Shown here in pieces: positions 37,672 to 46,029 of a DNA stretch of 64,000 nt; position 1 is the first letter of the stretch; each line of letters starts with the position of its first letter. The stretch comes from Hyphomicrobium sp. 12-62-95 (GTDB lineage Bacteria > Pseudomonadota > Alphaproteobacteria > Rhizobiales > Hyphomicrobiaceae). Below the pieces are notes generated by a model, which ran no database searches, was not told the DNA's origin, and saw only the letters and a list, made by a program, of their open reading frames with translations. The position numbers were made by a program, and so were the translations under genes. The DNA lies in contig NCCZ01000006.1 in assembly GCA_002279935.1 (NCBI GenBank), positions 112,667 to 176,666 of the forward strand, read 5' to 3'.

Positions 37672-37690
37672 GTTTGTGTTGACAGCCTTT
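37672..37690 (+). repeat. 19-bp direct repeat, copy 2
   Basis: Exact copy of the 19 bases at 28983-29001, with weaker similarity continuing to about 37730. No gene boundary is obvious here, so the nature of the repeat is unclear. Confidence 0.5.
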
Positions 37691-37828
37691 TACTGGTTGC
37701 CGATGTGGGCATGGCATCGATGAGCTTGGCGAACAAATTTCAGATGTGGGTCGTACTTTCTCAAGTTCCGGCCATGCATCCTTGAGCGGACCACCGCGCA
37801 TGAGTGGCTTGTCATCGGCTCAGTCGCA

Positions 37829-38263
37829 CTATCCTCGGGCGATGGCGTAATCGCGCAGCACAGCCGCTTCCATTTGCGTCTCTTCAAGTCGAAACTTGAG
37901 AACGTCGCCGATGGTGACAATGCCGACAAGCGCTTGTCCATCAAGGACTGGAAGATGACGGATCCGACGTTCCGTCATCACTTTCATGATCTTGCTCAAA
38001 CTATCTGACGGGCAGCACGTGATCACAGCCTTCGTCATGAGTTCCGAAACGCTGAGATGACCAAGATTGCTGCCATGGATCGCAAGACCATAGGCCAGAT
38101 CGCGTTCCGAGATGATGCCAGCAATCGACCCGTCGGTGTTTTTGACGACCATTGCGCCGATGCCCTCCTTCTGGAGAAGTTGAGCAAACGTTTGTGCAGG
38201 CACGTCAGGGCCCACAGTTTTGACCACAGAACCTTTTCTGTTCAGGATGTCAGCTACGCTCAT
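37829..38263 (-). CDS. CBS-domain-pair protein
   Basis: The 144-residue protein consists of two CBS domains and nothing else. The first contains QLLQKEGIGAMVVKNTDGSIAGIISERDLAYGLA, the second contains LSKIMKVMTERRIRHLPVLDGQALVGIVTIGDVLKF. Stand-alone CBS pairs bind adenosyl nucleotides and act as energy or stress sensors. AAGGAGG lies 8 bases before ATG 38263. No partner gene is adjacent. Confidence 0.9.
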   Translation of the reverse strand: MSVADILNRKGSVVKTVGPDVPAQTFAQLLQKEGIGAMVVKNTDGSIAGIISERDLAYGLAIHGSNLGHLSVSELMTKAVITCCPSDSLSKIMKVMTERRIRHLPVLDGQALVGIVTIGDVLKFRLEETQMEAAVLRDYAIARG

Positions 38264-39016
38264 GGTTTCACGCCTCCTTGAATGAAGCAGCCTCAGCAAT
38301 GCATGCTGGACAGGGCTCAACAGTAAGTGGCTGAGAGCGCAGCTCGCTTGTCCGATCAAGGTCCACTCCGCTCTGGCACGTACGATAGTGCAGAGGCTGT
38401 CGGAGGGCCAGCGACATGATCGGATTTACTGCCCGAGAGTTCTAGATTGTTAGAGATGGCAAAGCCGTACAATGTTCCGCCCTCGTAAAATCGGACAAAC
38501 GCGTTTTCACCCAGTTTGAGACAGCGCTTCTTGACATCCCGAGTGATTGGGCAGAGCATTCCCGACGTGATGCTGAGACTTCCCAATGGCAGGCGTTGAC
38601 CGGTCACAATCGGAGGCGATGGGCGCCACGAAAGATCGGAAGTGCCTCTTGGACTGAAGCTGCGCGTCACGAACGTCAACAGCGAGTGGAGGAAGTATGA
38701 CGCCACCTTATCGTCACTTCGGATCTCACGCTGACGTGTGGTCCGGGCTCAGTTAGCGGTCCGATGCCCTGATTGTGCTGACGGAGCCGAACTCATCACT
38801 AACTGACATCCTGACGCGAGTTTAACTCTCGCCTTTCAAGCCCAGTTCTGCTGGGCTGGTCATCAATGACAATCGCCCCGCTCGAGGCAAAAGTACTCGG
38901 CGGGGCTTTTGCGTGTCCGGAACGTTCAGAGCGTCGCTTTTCATGTCGTGCGGTTCAGCGAGTCTGGGGAAACAATACAGGGCCCGGATGCCGTCGTCGT
39001 CCGTAGGCGAAACCGC
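38264..39016. other. mostly gene-free stretch with a terminator
   Basis: A minus-strand frame at 38356-38706 (116 codons) has a central stretch, LSITSGMLCPITRDVKKRCLKLGENAFVRFYEGGTLYG, that faintly recalls a PilZ domain, but the ends look random and no ribosome site was found. A small hairpin AGCCCAG and CTGGGCT lies at 38839-38857, and a terminator at 38875-38910. Confidence 0.35.
38875..38910 (+). terminator. rho-independent terminator
   Basis: GCCCCGC plus CGAG pair with CTCG plus GCGGGGC across a 9-base loop, followed by TTTT. It points in the plus direction, although no plus-strand gene was identified just upstream. Confidence 0.6.
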
Positions 39017-39973
39017 TCAAGGATAACCTGCCGTTGATGCTCGCGGCCTTTGGGTTATCTCTGCCAGCGGGACGACGATGCGGCACGTGAAGCCTTTTTC
39101 GTCGAACGTGCGTTGAATGTGACCTCTGAGATCGCGGATCATCGCATCGATGAGCTGGGTACCAAAGCCCTTGGCGGTCGGCGGCTCTTCTCCCTCACGC
39201 CTCATGTTCTCCCGCCATGTAAGTTCAAGCTGATCGCCGTCGCTGTGCCAGAAGACGTCCAGAAATCCGTCTGGCGCAGACAGCGCGCCGTACTTAGCGG
39301 CATTGGTCGCCAGTTCGTGCACGACGAGCGCAAGGTTGCGTGCATGGCCCGCGGCCAGGATCACGGGTTCGCCGTTGAGGCCAAACCGGTCGGTGCCATA
39401 AGGTTGCAGTTCGGATAACAGCACGCGATGCAGCATCTCGCCATCCGGCCGGTTTCCCTCGAAGACATTGTCGGTGTCGAGAAGAACGCGCAGTCGAGCG
39501 CTCAAGTTGTCGGCGGTCGCCGGATCGTGAGAGAGTGTGCGTCGGATCAGCGTGTTGGCGACGGTGAGACTGTTGCGATTGCGGTGCCGCATCTCCTCGA
39601 CAAGCAGCCGACGCGTCTCCTCCGCAGCAGTAATTTGCGCAAGGGCGCGGCGGTATTGTTCTGCAATCCAAATGAGCACAGCTGCGCTGCACAGGAACAC
39701 ACCTAGATTTACGACGTTGGCGCGATCCTTAATGCCGATCTCGAAGTGGGGCGGCATGAATGCGAACCAGACGACGAAAAGTGACAGAGCCGTGGCAAAA
39801 ATCGCCGAACCGGAACCGCCCCAGAGTGCGGTGAGCAGGATCGCAGGAAAGAAGACGGCGAAGTAGAGGACGTTCGGTTCGAGCAGACCCAACCCGAACC
39901 GGAATGTGGCCGCTGCCCCGACCAAGAGGATAGCAAGTCCATACGGCTTCCATCGGAAAGACGCGTCCTGCAT
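39017..39973 (-). CDS. HWE-family sensor histidine kinase with DUF4118-type membrane sensor
   Basis: The 318-residue protein has four hydrophobic segments in residues 11-105, matching the KdpD-like DUF4118 sensor. The kinase core follows, with the phospho-accepting His in EEMRHRNRNSLTVAN (His130), the N box HELATNAAKYG at 219-229 and the family signature Trp-x-Glu in LTWREN (253-255). HWE kinases are common in Hyphomicrobiales and often signal in light or general stress pathways. No response regulator gene is adjacent, so it is an orphan. The start at 39973 has no strong ribosome site. Confidence 0.9.
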   Translation of the reverse strand: MQDASFRWKPYGLAILLVGAAATFRFGLGLLEPNVLYFAVFFPAILLTALWGGSGSAIFATALSLFVVWFAFMPPHFEIGIKDRANVVNLGVFLCSAAVLIWIAEQYRRALAQITAAEETRRLLVEEMRHRNRNSLTVANTLIRRTLSHDPATADNLSARLRVLLDTDNVFEGNRPDGEMLHRVLLSELQPYGTDRFGLNGEPVILAAGHARNLALVVHELATNAAKYGALSAPDGFLDVFWHSDGDQLELTWRENMRREGEEPPTAKGFGTQLIDAMIRDLRGHIQRTFDEKGFTCRIVVPLAEITQRPRASTAGYP

Positions 39974-40292
39974 TTCGCTCTCTGCTGAAAGGTGTTCCAG
40001 TTCATTATATGTGACGCGCGCGAATTAGGCAGCAGGGCAGGCGATAAGGTTAAGTCGTATCACGGCAGCAGGATGTCTTGCGTGCCGAAGAGGGTCACGG
40101 CTGAAACGGCATGAACAATGGTCGGGTGGTCCGGCCCATTTTTGAGCCTGACGTACTTTCCTGCGGCCTTTCCTTAATGGTGAGCTATCGCTGCGACGCT
40201 TAAGTCGGCCGCTTACTCTTGTGGTCCGGGAGCGCAGCAGAGCAAGGCACGTGGCAAACCCTGTTCTTACGGGCGGCTCGGGTTCCCGAGCC
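39974..40292. other. gene-free stretch upstream of the histidine kinase
   Basis: Nothing protein-like was seen. It should hold the kinase promoter on the minus strand. Confidence 0.4.
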
Positions 40293-40391
40293 TTAGGCTG
40301 GGCGAGGGGTCAGTCGGCCCCCCAAGGCGACGACGTACGCAAGGACAAGGACCGAGCCGATACCGACGACGTAGGCCAACAACTCGAACAT
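40293..40391 (-). CDS. 32-residue single-pass membrane peptide
   Basis: A short frame encodes a peptide starting MFELLAYVVGIGSVLVLAYV and ending in a polar RLTPRPA tail, so one transmembrane helix with a short cytoplasmic or periplasmic end. TAGGAG lies 8 bases before the ATG. Its layout resembles the small membrane peptides that tune sensor kinases or transporters, but no partner is shown. Confidence 0.5.
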   Translation of the reverse strand: MFELLAYVVGIGSVLVLAYVVALGGRLTPRPA

Positions 40392-41194
40392 CGCACACTC
40401 CTACGCATGACACTGGTGGGCGTTTGGTCAAGGTGGTCTCGAGGTTAGGGTTCAGCGACCGCACGTCAGCGGGGTAATGGACGGCAACTGAACCCTATTC
40501 CCCCCTAGGCTGCTGGGACCCCGGTGACAGTCCGCGGGGCCAGCACGCAAAATCAACACATGAGATGATGATGCGTCGAGTCAATTCAATTTGTTGCGGG
40601 CAATTGCTGCGCTGCGATGTTAGCAATTGCAAAATGAACCATTGAACAAGCTTGATATTTTTGAAGTGACACCCTGCTCAACCTTTCTCAGAGGGGGCAT
40701 GGCCATGGCGCGGAGCGGCGGCAACTGGCTGGCATGCGAACCTTCAATCTCGCCTGATCCATGACTCTCGTTGATCGGGTGGCTTTGGGCTTCGAGGCTC
40801 ATATCATCAACGTGCACAGATGAGAGCCGCGCCCGCATCGAAGGCGGCCTACTGATTACCAAGCCGAAATCGAACGCATTCGGATCTTCCTAGCGCAGTC
40901 GCACTGCCCCGGTTCACTCCATCAACTCTGCAAGACATACCGGTCTGCCATCGCCCCGAAGTCATCCGATCCGAGACCATTGGAGGGACCCGTTTATTGA
41001 CCTGCGTATCAGATGGTTCGGCGTCGCCGGAGAGGCGGCGGCTCCATCAAATCATTTGTCTCCGGAACATCAGGAGGCATCGGTTGACCTCTGTCAACTT
41101 TGCAGACATCGGGATAGTCTAAGCGTTCCAATGGCGCGCAAACGCGCGTGCAACGCATCCCATAGAGCAAAACGATAGCCGAGGAATGCTTATC
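40392..41194. other. gene-free stretch
   Basis: About 800 bases without a convincing gene. The longest frame (minus, 40620-40862) has a low-complexity composition and no ribosome site. The right end carries the promoter of the MarR gene. Confidence 0.4.
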
Positions 41195-41659
41195 ATGGAG
41201 GCTTCAATTACCGCTGTATCGAGCAGCCCGAGCCATTTGTTGCATCGCGCCGGGCAGTTTGCCGAGGATCTTTTCACTCGGGCTGTCGGCGACCTTGGCG
41301 TCACAGCACGGCAGTACGTCGTTCTGTTGGCCGTCGATGAGCTCGACCATCCAAGTCAGACAATCCTGTGCGAGGTCACGGGCATTGATCGTTCCACGAT
41401 GGCAGATATTGTGCGTCGCCTCGTGTCTCGTGGATTTCTGACGCGCCGCCGGACGCGTGACGATGCACGCATGTATGCCGTCCGCATGACGTCCGAAGGT
41501 GAGCGAATTCTCAAGGAGGTCCGGCCAATTGCTCAGAAGGTGGACGGAGCTGTGGTGAAGTGTCTGACGGTAACGGAGTGCGAGACCTTCAATAGATTGC
41601 TCCAAAAATTGGTGTCGCAATCGGACGCATCGCCGGTCGCGCAGGACAAAGTCGCCTGA
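41195..41659 (+). CDS. MarR-family transcriptional regulator
   Basis: The 154-residue protein has the MarR winged-helix layout: LGVTARQYVVLLAVDEL, then the recognition region CEVTGIDRSTMADIVRRLVSRGFL, the wing TRRRTRDDARMYAVRMTSEGERIL, and the C-terminal dimer helix. GAGGA lies 9 bases before ATG 41195; the ATG at 41186 is too close to that site. The target is not evident. A bactofilin gene follows on the same strand after 258 bases. Confidence 0.9.
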   Translation: MEASITAVSSSPSHLLHRAGQFAEDLFTRAVGDLGVTARQYVVLLAVDELDHPSQTILCEVTGIDRSTMADIVRRLVSRGFLTRRRTRDDARMYAVRMTSEGERILKEVRPIAQKVDGAVVKCLTVTECETFNRLLQKLVSQSDASPVAQDKVA

Positions 41660-41670
41660 TCCTGCCGAGC

Positions 41671-41700
41671 GTGGGGTGTCGTGGGGTGTCGTGGGGTGTG
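41671..41700. repeat. three tandem copies of a 10-bp unit
   Basis: GTGGGGTGTC is repeated twice exactly and a third time with one change at the last base. It lies 12 bases beyond the marR stop codon. Confidence 0.7.
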
Positions 41701-41917
41701 GTGACACAGTCCATGCGGGCTGCGGTCCACATGGCGATCTCACGCTCACCAGCGGTCCGCTTTGTGGAACGGCCCCAACGACGTCTACGTCTCAGAATTC
41801 TTAACCCTCTCACGATTGGGGTATTTCGGATTTGCCCTACGCATCGATAGGCTGGGATCGTGTTTCCTGGGCCGCTGGCAGGTCGTTATAGTTCGTGTCG
41901 AGTGGAGAGACCGATAG

Positions 41918-42388
41918 ATGATCCCGCCGTCTGACACCACGACGGAGGCGACAGCTGCGACGACGCAGACCAGCGTTGTGCCGCTCGTCCCCCCTCGATC
42001 AGAGTCGCCATTGCCGTTCGGCGTCATTGCCACGTCAGGGAGATCGACGATTGGCAACGACCTTACGATCATTGGACAGGGTGTCAGAATTGTTTCTCAG
42101 GGCCGGTTGCAGATCGATGGCGCCATTTTTGGCGACATCACGTGCAGCGATTTGACGATTGGTCTGCAGGGTTCCGTAACGGGGACAGTGTCAGCCACTC
42201 GCGTGAATGTGTTTGGCTGTGTGGAAGGCGAAATTCGCGCGATGACTTTGATCCTCCACCCCACGGCCCAGGTTCAAGCCGACATTGTTCATCAGACGCT
42301 TGAGATTGCTGAGGGTGCGCAATTCGACGGTCGCGTGCGGAGATGTCGGGATGTCGCTGAGCTGAAGCCCAATTTTGATGTGGCGTGA
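41918..42388 (+). CDS. bactofilin (DUF583 polymer-forming cytoskeletal protein)
   Basis: The 156-residue protein has an unstructured N-terminus of about 35 residues, then the bactofilin beta-helix with regular glycine and hydrophobic steps (SGRSTIGNDLTIIGQGVRIVSQGRLQIDGAIFGDITCSDLTIGLQGSVTGTV and so on). Bactofilins form non-polar filaments at the membrane that localise cell-wall enzymes. It may be cargo of the island or a displaced host gene. Confidence 0.9.
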   Translation: MIPPSDTTTEATAATTQTSVVPLVPPRSESPLPFGVIATSGRSTIGNDLTIIGQGVRIVSQGRLQIDGAIFGDITCSDLTIGLQGSVTGTVSATRVNVFGCVEGEIRAMTLILHPTAQVQADIVHQTLEIAEGAQFDGRVRRCRDVAELKPNFDVA

Positions 42389-42490
42389 AGGTCGGTCACT
42401 TTCTGGACCTACAAGCGAGCGCGATCCAAAATCGTCTTCTCCAAAGTGTTGTCTCGCGCCCAAATGCATCGCCAGTCGCGCAGGCCTAGG

Positions 42491-43012
42491 CTATCTAATC
42501 GACCCAGGCTTTGGACTATGTGAGTGATGCGCATACGCGATCTGGTCGGCCGGAAACATCACGGGCAAACAGACATCGATCCGCTGGCGTTCAACGGGCA
42601 CCTTGGACGGGGCGTCGAGAAAAATTTCAATGATCGGGCGGGCGGTATCCACTACGAGCCCAATATTGGACGTCTACTCGTTGCGAAGTGTTGAGAACGT
42701 GAGTGCGAACCCCACATGGCCTCCGATATGAGGCGTTCGTGCGTACGCTCCATACGGGAGTCGTTTGATGCGGAAGCCCCAAGGAAGGTGACCGATGTCT
42801 TCTGGCAGCGGGATGCAGGCCTCGTAATGACAATCCGTTGAGTCCGGTACGCGCAGATCGTCGAGCAGCAAACCATATCGGGGTGCGACATCGCGCAATG
42901 TTTCTTCGGACCGCAGCCAATCGGACATGAGATCCCAGGCCCTCGTTGCGGCGGCTGAATATGGACCATTGCCACATGTGGCCACCACGTTCACAGGATG
43001 CAGATAGACCAA
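42491..43012 (-). pseudogene. GyrI-like/AraC effector-binding-domain protein with an in-frame amber codon
   Basis: Reading from TTG 43012 (GAGG 6 bases upstream), the first 113 codons match a GyrI-like small-molecule-binding domain: GPYSAAATRAWDLMSDWL, RYGLLLDDLRVPDSTDCHYEACIPLPED and GFRIKRLPYGAYAR. The frame then meets TAG at 42674-42676. It continues without shift into TARPIIEIFLDAPSKVPVERQRIDVCLPV, the usual closing block of the same domain, and stops at 42491. One nonsense codon therefore separates two halves of one gene. Confidence 0.7.
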
Positions 43013-43470
43013 ATCTGTCCTCAAGATAGGCAGCGCCGTTCCGTTAGACTTGGTTTCTCACCTTCGGCTTGTGGCCCGGATGGATTGCGGCCTTGGGTTT
43101 GTGTGTTCGGACATCTTGCGATGCCGAACGACGAAGCGGTGGCGTCGTTCGACCCGGCACGGTGGCGTTCACGGGTGGGCGACATCTGGTGGGCATTTGG
43201 CCGAAGAGAGCTTCGGGGGAATATAGTCTGCATTTCAGTCGCGGCGGGCTCGATACGGCCCGGTTCGGGAACGTTACCCCGATCTCCGGGGCCATGACCC
43301 GCGGCAGCGCGCGCTGCGCGAGGCCGCTCTGAAAACTGTCAATGATGCCTACGATAAACTCCGCCTGGAACTGGCCTGAGTCACGCTGACTCACCCACAG
43401 GTTGCACCCTTGACCCCGATACACTCTGCGCATATTTTGCGGGGATCGCACTGTATTCTTGAGGTATAAA
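43013..43470. other. upstream region of the repressor with a possible decayed frame
   Basis: A plus-strand frame ending at 43380 reads RERYPDLRGHDPRQRALREA followed by ALKTVNDAYDKLRLELA. This has the feel of a J-domain or helical protein end, but an upstream stop breaks it, so it is at most a remnant. The last 80 bases should hold the repressor promoter. Confidence 0.3.
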
Positions 43471-44121
43471 TTGAGCAAAGAAGCTGGTGTTCGTCTGCGG
43501 TTTGCGCGTGAGCATGCCGGATACAAATCTGGCCGCATGGCCGCCCTTCGGTTGGGTTGGAAGTACCCCACCTATGCAGCGCATGAGTCCGGCTTGCGGG
43601 TTTATCCTGCAAAGGTGGCAGCGAAGTATGCGAGGGCCTTCAATGTTTCACCGGAGTTCCTGATCTACGGAACCCGGCCCCCGGAGTGGTGGGATCACAA
43701 GGACACCGGCTTGGTTGAGCACGTTGTTCCTGTTCGCTACTTGACCCTGGTATCCGATCAGTCTGCCGACGACGTCGAGAGATTGACCGGGCCCGAGGCG
43801 CCGGTTCGGAAAGACTATTGCGTCGCAGATATTGGCGATCTTCCGGCCTTTTGCTTTGCCTACAAGGTGGCGACGGATGAGATGCTGGACGCAGCACCCC
43901 AAGGCAGCGTTCTCGTCATTGATCGGGATCCCGATACTGTGAAGCCTGGCTCCCTCGTGCTCTTGAGCGTCAAGCGGCAGATCGCGCCGTCCCTGCGCCG
44001 GGTGAAGTCGATGCCCGGAGGGCGGGTCCGGTATGTGGCCCAGAATGAGGACTACGAGGCCCTGGACGACACCGACGCCCGGGTCATCGGCCGGGCCGTT
44101 TTGGTGGTCCGGTCGCTTTAA
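43471..44121 (+). CDS. phage-type repressor with S24/LexA-like domain lacking the catalytic Ser
   Basis: The 216-residue protein has an N-terminal helix-turn-helix (GVRLRFAREHAGYKSGRMAALRLGWKYPTYAAHESG) and a C-terminal S24-like fold. In LexA and CI the self-cleaving serine lies in a GDSM motif. Here the matching text is VATDEM, with Glu137 in the place of Ser, so self-cleavage is unlikely. A TTG start at 43471 is chosen because GAGG lies 6 bases upstream. It is followed by the Xis-like and integrase genes, so it probably keeps the element quiet. Confidence 0.8.
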   Translation: MSKEAGVRLRFAREHAGYKSGRMAALRLGWKYPTYAAHESGLRVYPAKVAAKYARAFNVSPEFLIYGTRPPEWWDHKDTGLVEHVVPVRYLTLVSDQSADDVERLTGPEAPVRKDYCVADIGDLPAFCFAYKVATDEMLDAAPQGSVLVIDRDPDTVKPGSLVLLSVKRQIAPSLRRVKSMPGGRVRYVAQNEDYEALDDTDARVIGRAVLVVRSL

Positions 44122-44291
44122 TCTTGGGCGGTCGGACACCGGTCCACCGATGAGTTGTTTGCGCAACAGACTTGACCGAAGATGCGTCGCCTTCTATCTC
44201 GGGTTTATACAGGCCCCCGCCGCAGAATGAATGCCAATTGTATCCGCTGCCCCGGACGCGCTACGCGTGTGGGCGCGGCCTCGGAGGTGGA

Positions 44292-44609
44292 ATGCCCGAT
44301 ATCTCAATTGCTGAACTCTCAGCCCGGACCGGGATGAGCAAAAATTACTGGTACGAGCGGATCCGGGCCGGACACGTGCCCGGCGTCCGCGCCCTGAAAA
44401 CCGGAGACCGGCGCCGGTTCTTTATCGATGAAGAAGCCGTCATGTCCTGGTGGGACCGTCAGAAGGAGCCCCTGCCATGCCACTCAGAAAGCGCGGTACG
44501 ATTTACTGGTATCGCTTCTCCCATGGCGGTCGCGTCCACGAAGGATCGCTTCGAACCACCAGCCGCACACGCGCTCAAAAGCGCCTTGAGAAGCTTCGCC
44601 AAGAGCTGA
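44292..44609 (+). CDS. AlpA/Xis-like DNA-binding protein
   Basis: The 105-residue frame opens with a MerR-type winged helix (DISIAELSARTGMSKNYWYERIRAGHVPGVRALKTGDRRRFFIDEEAVMSWW), as in excisionases and AlpA activators that sit just before an integrase. The 3' part overlaps the integrase by 133 bases in another frame, and its residues there look less constrained. It likely controls excision direction or integrase expression. Confidence 0.8.
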   Translation: MPDISIAELSARTGMSKNYWYERIRAGHVPGVRALKTGDRRRFFIDEEAVMSWWDRQKEPLPCHSESAVRFTGIASPMAVASTKDRFEPPAAHALKSALRSFAKS

Positions 44610-45536
44610 CGGCGGCCCGCTTCGGCGAGCGGCCCCGGCGAACGTTCAACGAGGCGGCCTTGCGGTTCGCCAAGGAGCATTTCAAGACGCTAAGGCCGAA
44701 GAGCCGTCTGCGCTATGGGACGAGCCTGGCAGTGCTGACCGATCATCTGGATGGGATTTACCTCGATCAGATTGGCGGCAGCCATTTGAGCGCGTTTGAA
44801 CGTGCCCGCTTGGACGCGGGTGTCTCGCCGTCCACCGTGCGGCGGGACCTGGCCTGCCTGTCGAGCTTGCTGAGCCGCGCGGAAGAATGGGACTGGCATC
44901 AGGGCAACCCCGTCAAACCCTATCTGCGCAGCCGGGCAAAGGCCGGTCTGCGCGAGGGCGAAGCCCGAACCCGATACCTGTCTCTGGCGGAAGAGGCGGC
45001 GCTGCTGGCCGCCGCCCCGCCGAAGGCAGGGGAGGTGTTCGCATTCCTGATCGACACGGGGCTACGCAAGGAGGAGTTTGCGAGCCTCCTGGTGTCAGAC
45101 GTCGATTTCAGCCGTAAAGAGGTCCGGGTCCGGCCCGAAGTTGCCAAATCTCGCCGTGAACGCCGCGTTCCGCTGCTGCCCCGGGCCCTGGAGATTGCCC
45201 AGCGCCGTGCGGGCGACCGCATCGGCGCCGTACCGCTGTTTCCGACCACGGCGGGCAAGCGGTATAGCCCGAACAGCTCCGTGCTCTACGAGGCCCTCCA
45301 GAAGGCCTGCCAGCGGGCAAACATTCCGCCGGTGTCAATCCCACGACCTGCGCCGCACCTGTGGCTGTCGGCTGCTCCAGGAGCTTCAGATGGGCATCGC
45401 GCATGTTAGTCTCTGGTTGGGCCATGCGGATGTCCGGGTTACGCAGCAACGCTATGCCTTCCTCACCATCGACGATCTGCATCGGGCTTTGCAGGCGTCA
45501 CCCCGTCGTGGATTGACGGTCACAGGGACAAAATGA
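44477..45536 (+). pseudogene. tyrosine integrase of the tRNA-Cys island, frameshifted
   Basis: The first frame (44477-45409) carries the core-binding domain, the first catalytic Arg in DTGLRKEEF and the Lys region in AKSRRERRVPL. It leaves the family after PPVS at about 45337. The +1 frame continues with HDLRRT, WLGHAD and the catalytic Tyr in VTQQRYAFL, and stops at 45536. One extra base between 45335 and 45342 would explain the break. AAGGAG lies 8 bases before ATG 44477. All catalytic residues exist but in two frames, so the enzyme is broken, unless this is a sequencing error or a programmed slip. Confidence 0.85.
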
Positions 45537-45543
45537 GGGACAC
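45524..45543 (+). promoter_or_regulatory. candidate integrase arm-type site, right end
   Basis: AGGGACAAAATGAGGGACAC matches the site at 21391-21410 in 17 of 20 bases and has the same orientation. It overlaps the integrase stop codon and lies 61 bases inside attR. Confidence 0.45.
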
Positions 45544-45604
45544 CGTGTTGCAGAGGACGACTCAACGTGTTGGTAGCGCAGCGGAAATTTCGACCACAGG
45601 TCGA

Positions 45605-45650
45605 ACTGCAAATCCGCGTACCCCGGTTCAATTCCGGGCGTGGCCTCCAA
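45605..45650 (+). repeat. attR: 46-bp right direct repeat of the tRNA-Cys island
   Basis: Exact copy of 21275-21320. It contains the anticodon loop, variable region, T-arm and acceptor 3' strand of tRNA-Cys but no 5' half, so it is not itself a functional tRNA gene. It marks the right end of the island. Confidence 0.9.
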
Positions 45651-45794
45651 ATTTGCTTAGAAAAATGGGTAGCTGAAACCAAGGATTCCGTGCTGTGCCT
45701 TCGGGGTGAGCTTGTTGCGCATCGCGACCGAAAAGCACTTCTCACCTCAGGACGGTTCTGCTAATCACCCCCGGCGCGCTTGTTTCGCGCCTGT

Positions 45795-45869
45795 TCCGCG
45801 GTAGCTCAGTGGTAGAGCATCCGACTGTTAATCGGACGGTCGTAGGTTCGAGCCCTACCCGCGGAGCCA
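45795..45869 (+). tRNA. tRNA-Asn (anticodon GUU)
   Basis: The acceptor stem TCCGCGG pairs with CCGCGGA. The D-arm is TAGCTCAGTGGTAGA, the anticodon loop is CTGTTAA, the T-arm is GTAGGTTCGAGCCCTAC, the discriminator is G and CCA is encoded. The anticodon GUU and discriminator fit tRNA-Asn. No duplicate of its 3' end was seen in the window. Confidence 0.95.
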
Positions 45870-46029
45870 AATTCTCTCCGATATATCAAAACGTTGCTCG
45901 GACACTCCCAGATGTCCTTAGGTGGGGCAAAGTGGTCGAGTCCGCACTGTGTCCGTATTTCAGCCGTCGGTGAGGCGGCGGTATTCGACACCAAAACACC
46001 CTCACGACAACCACGTCTGGTTCCCGGCT

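Noticed and set aside
43044..43571. 175-codon minus-strand frame opposite the repressor
   Set aside because: Random composition; overlaps the repressor start and promoter.
45541..45650. Second tRNA-Cys at the right end of the island
   Set aside because: Only the 3' half is present; the upstream bases do not form the acceptor 5' strand or D-arm.
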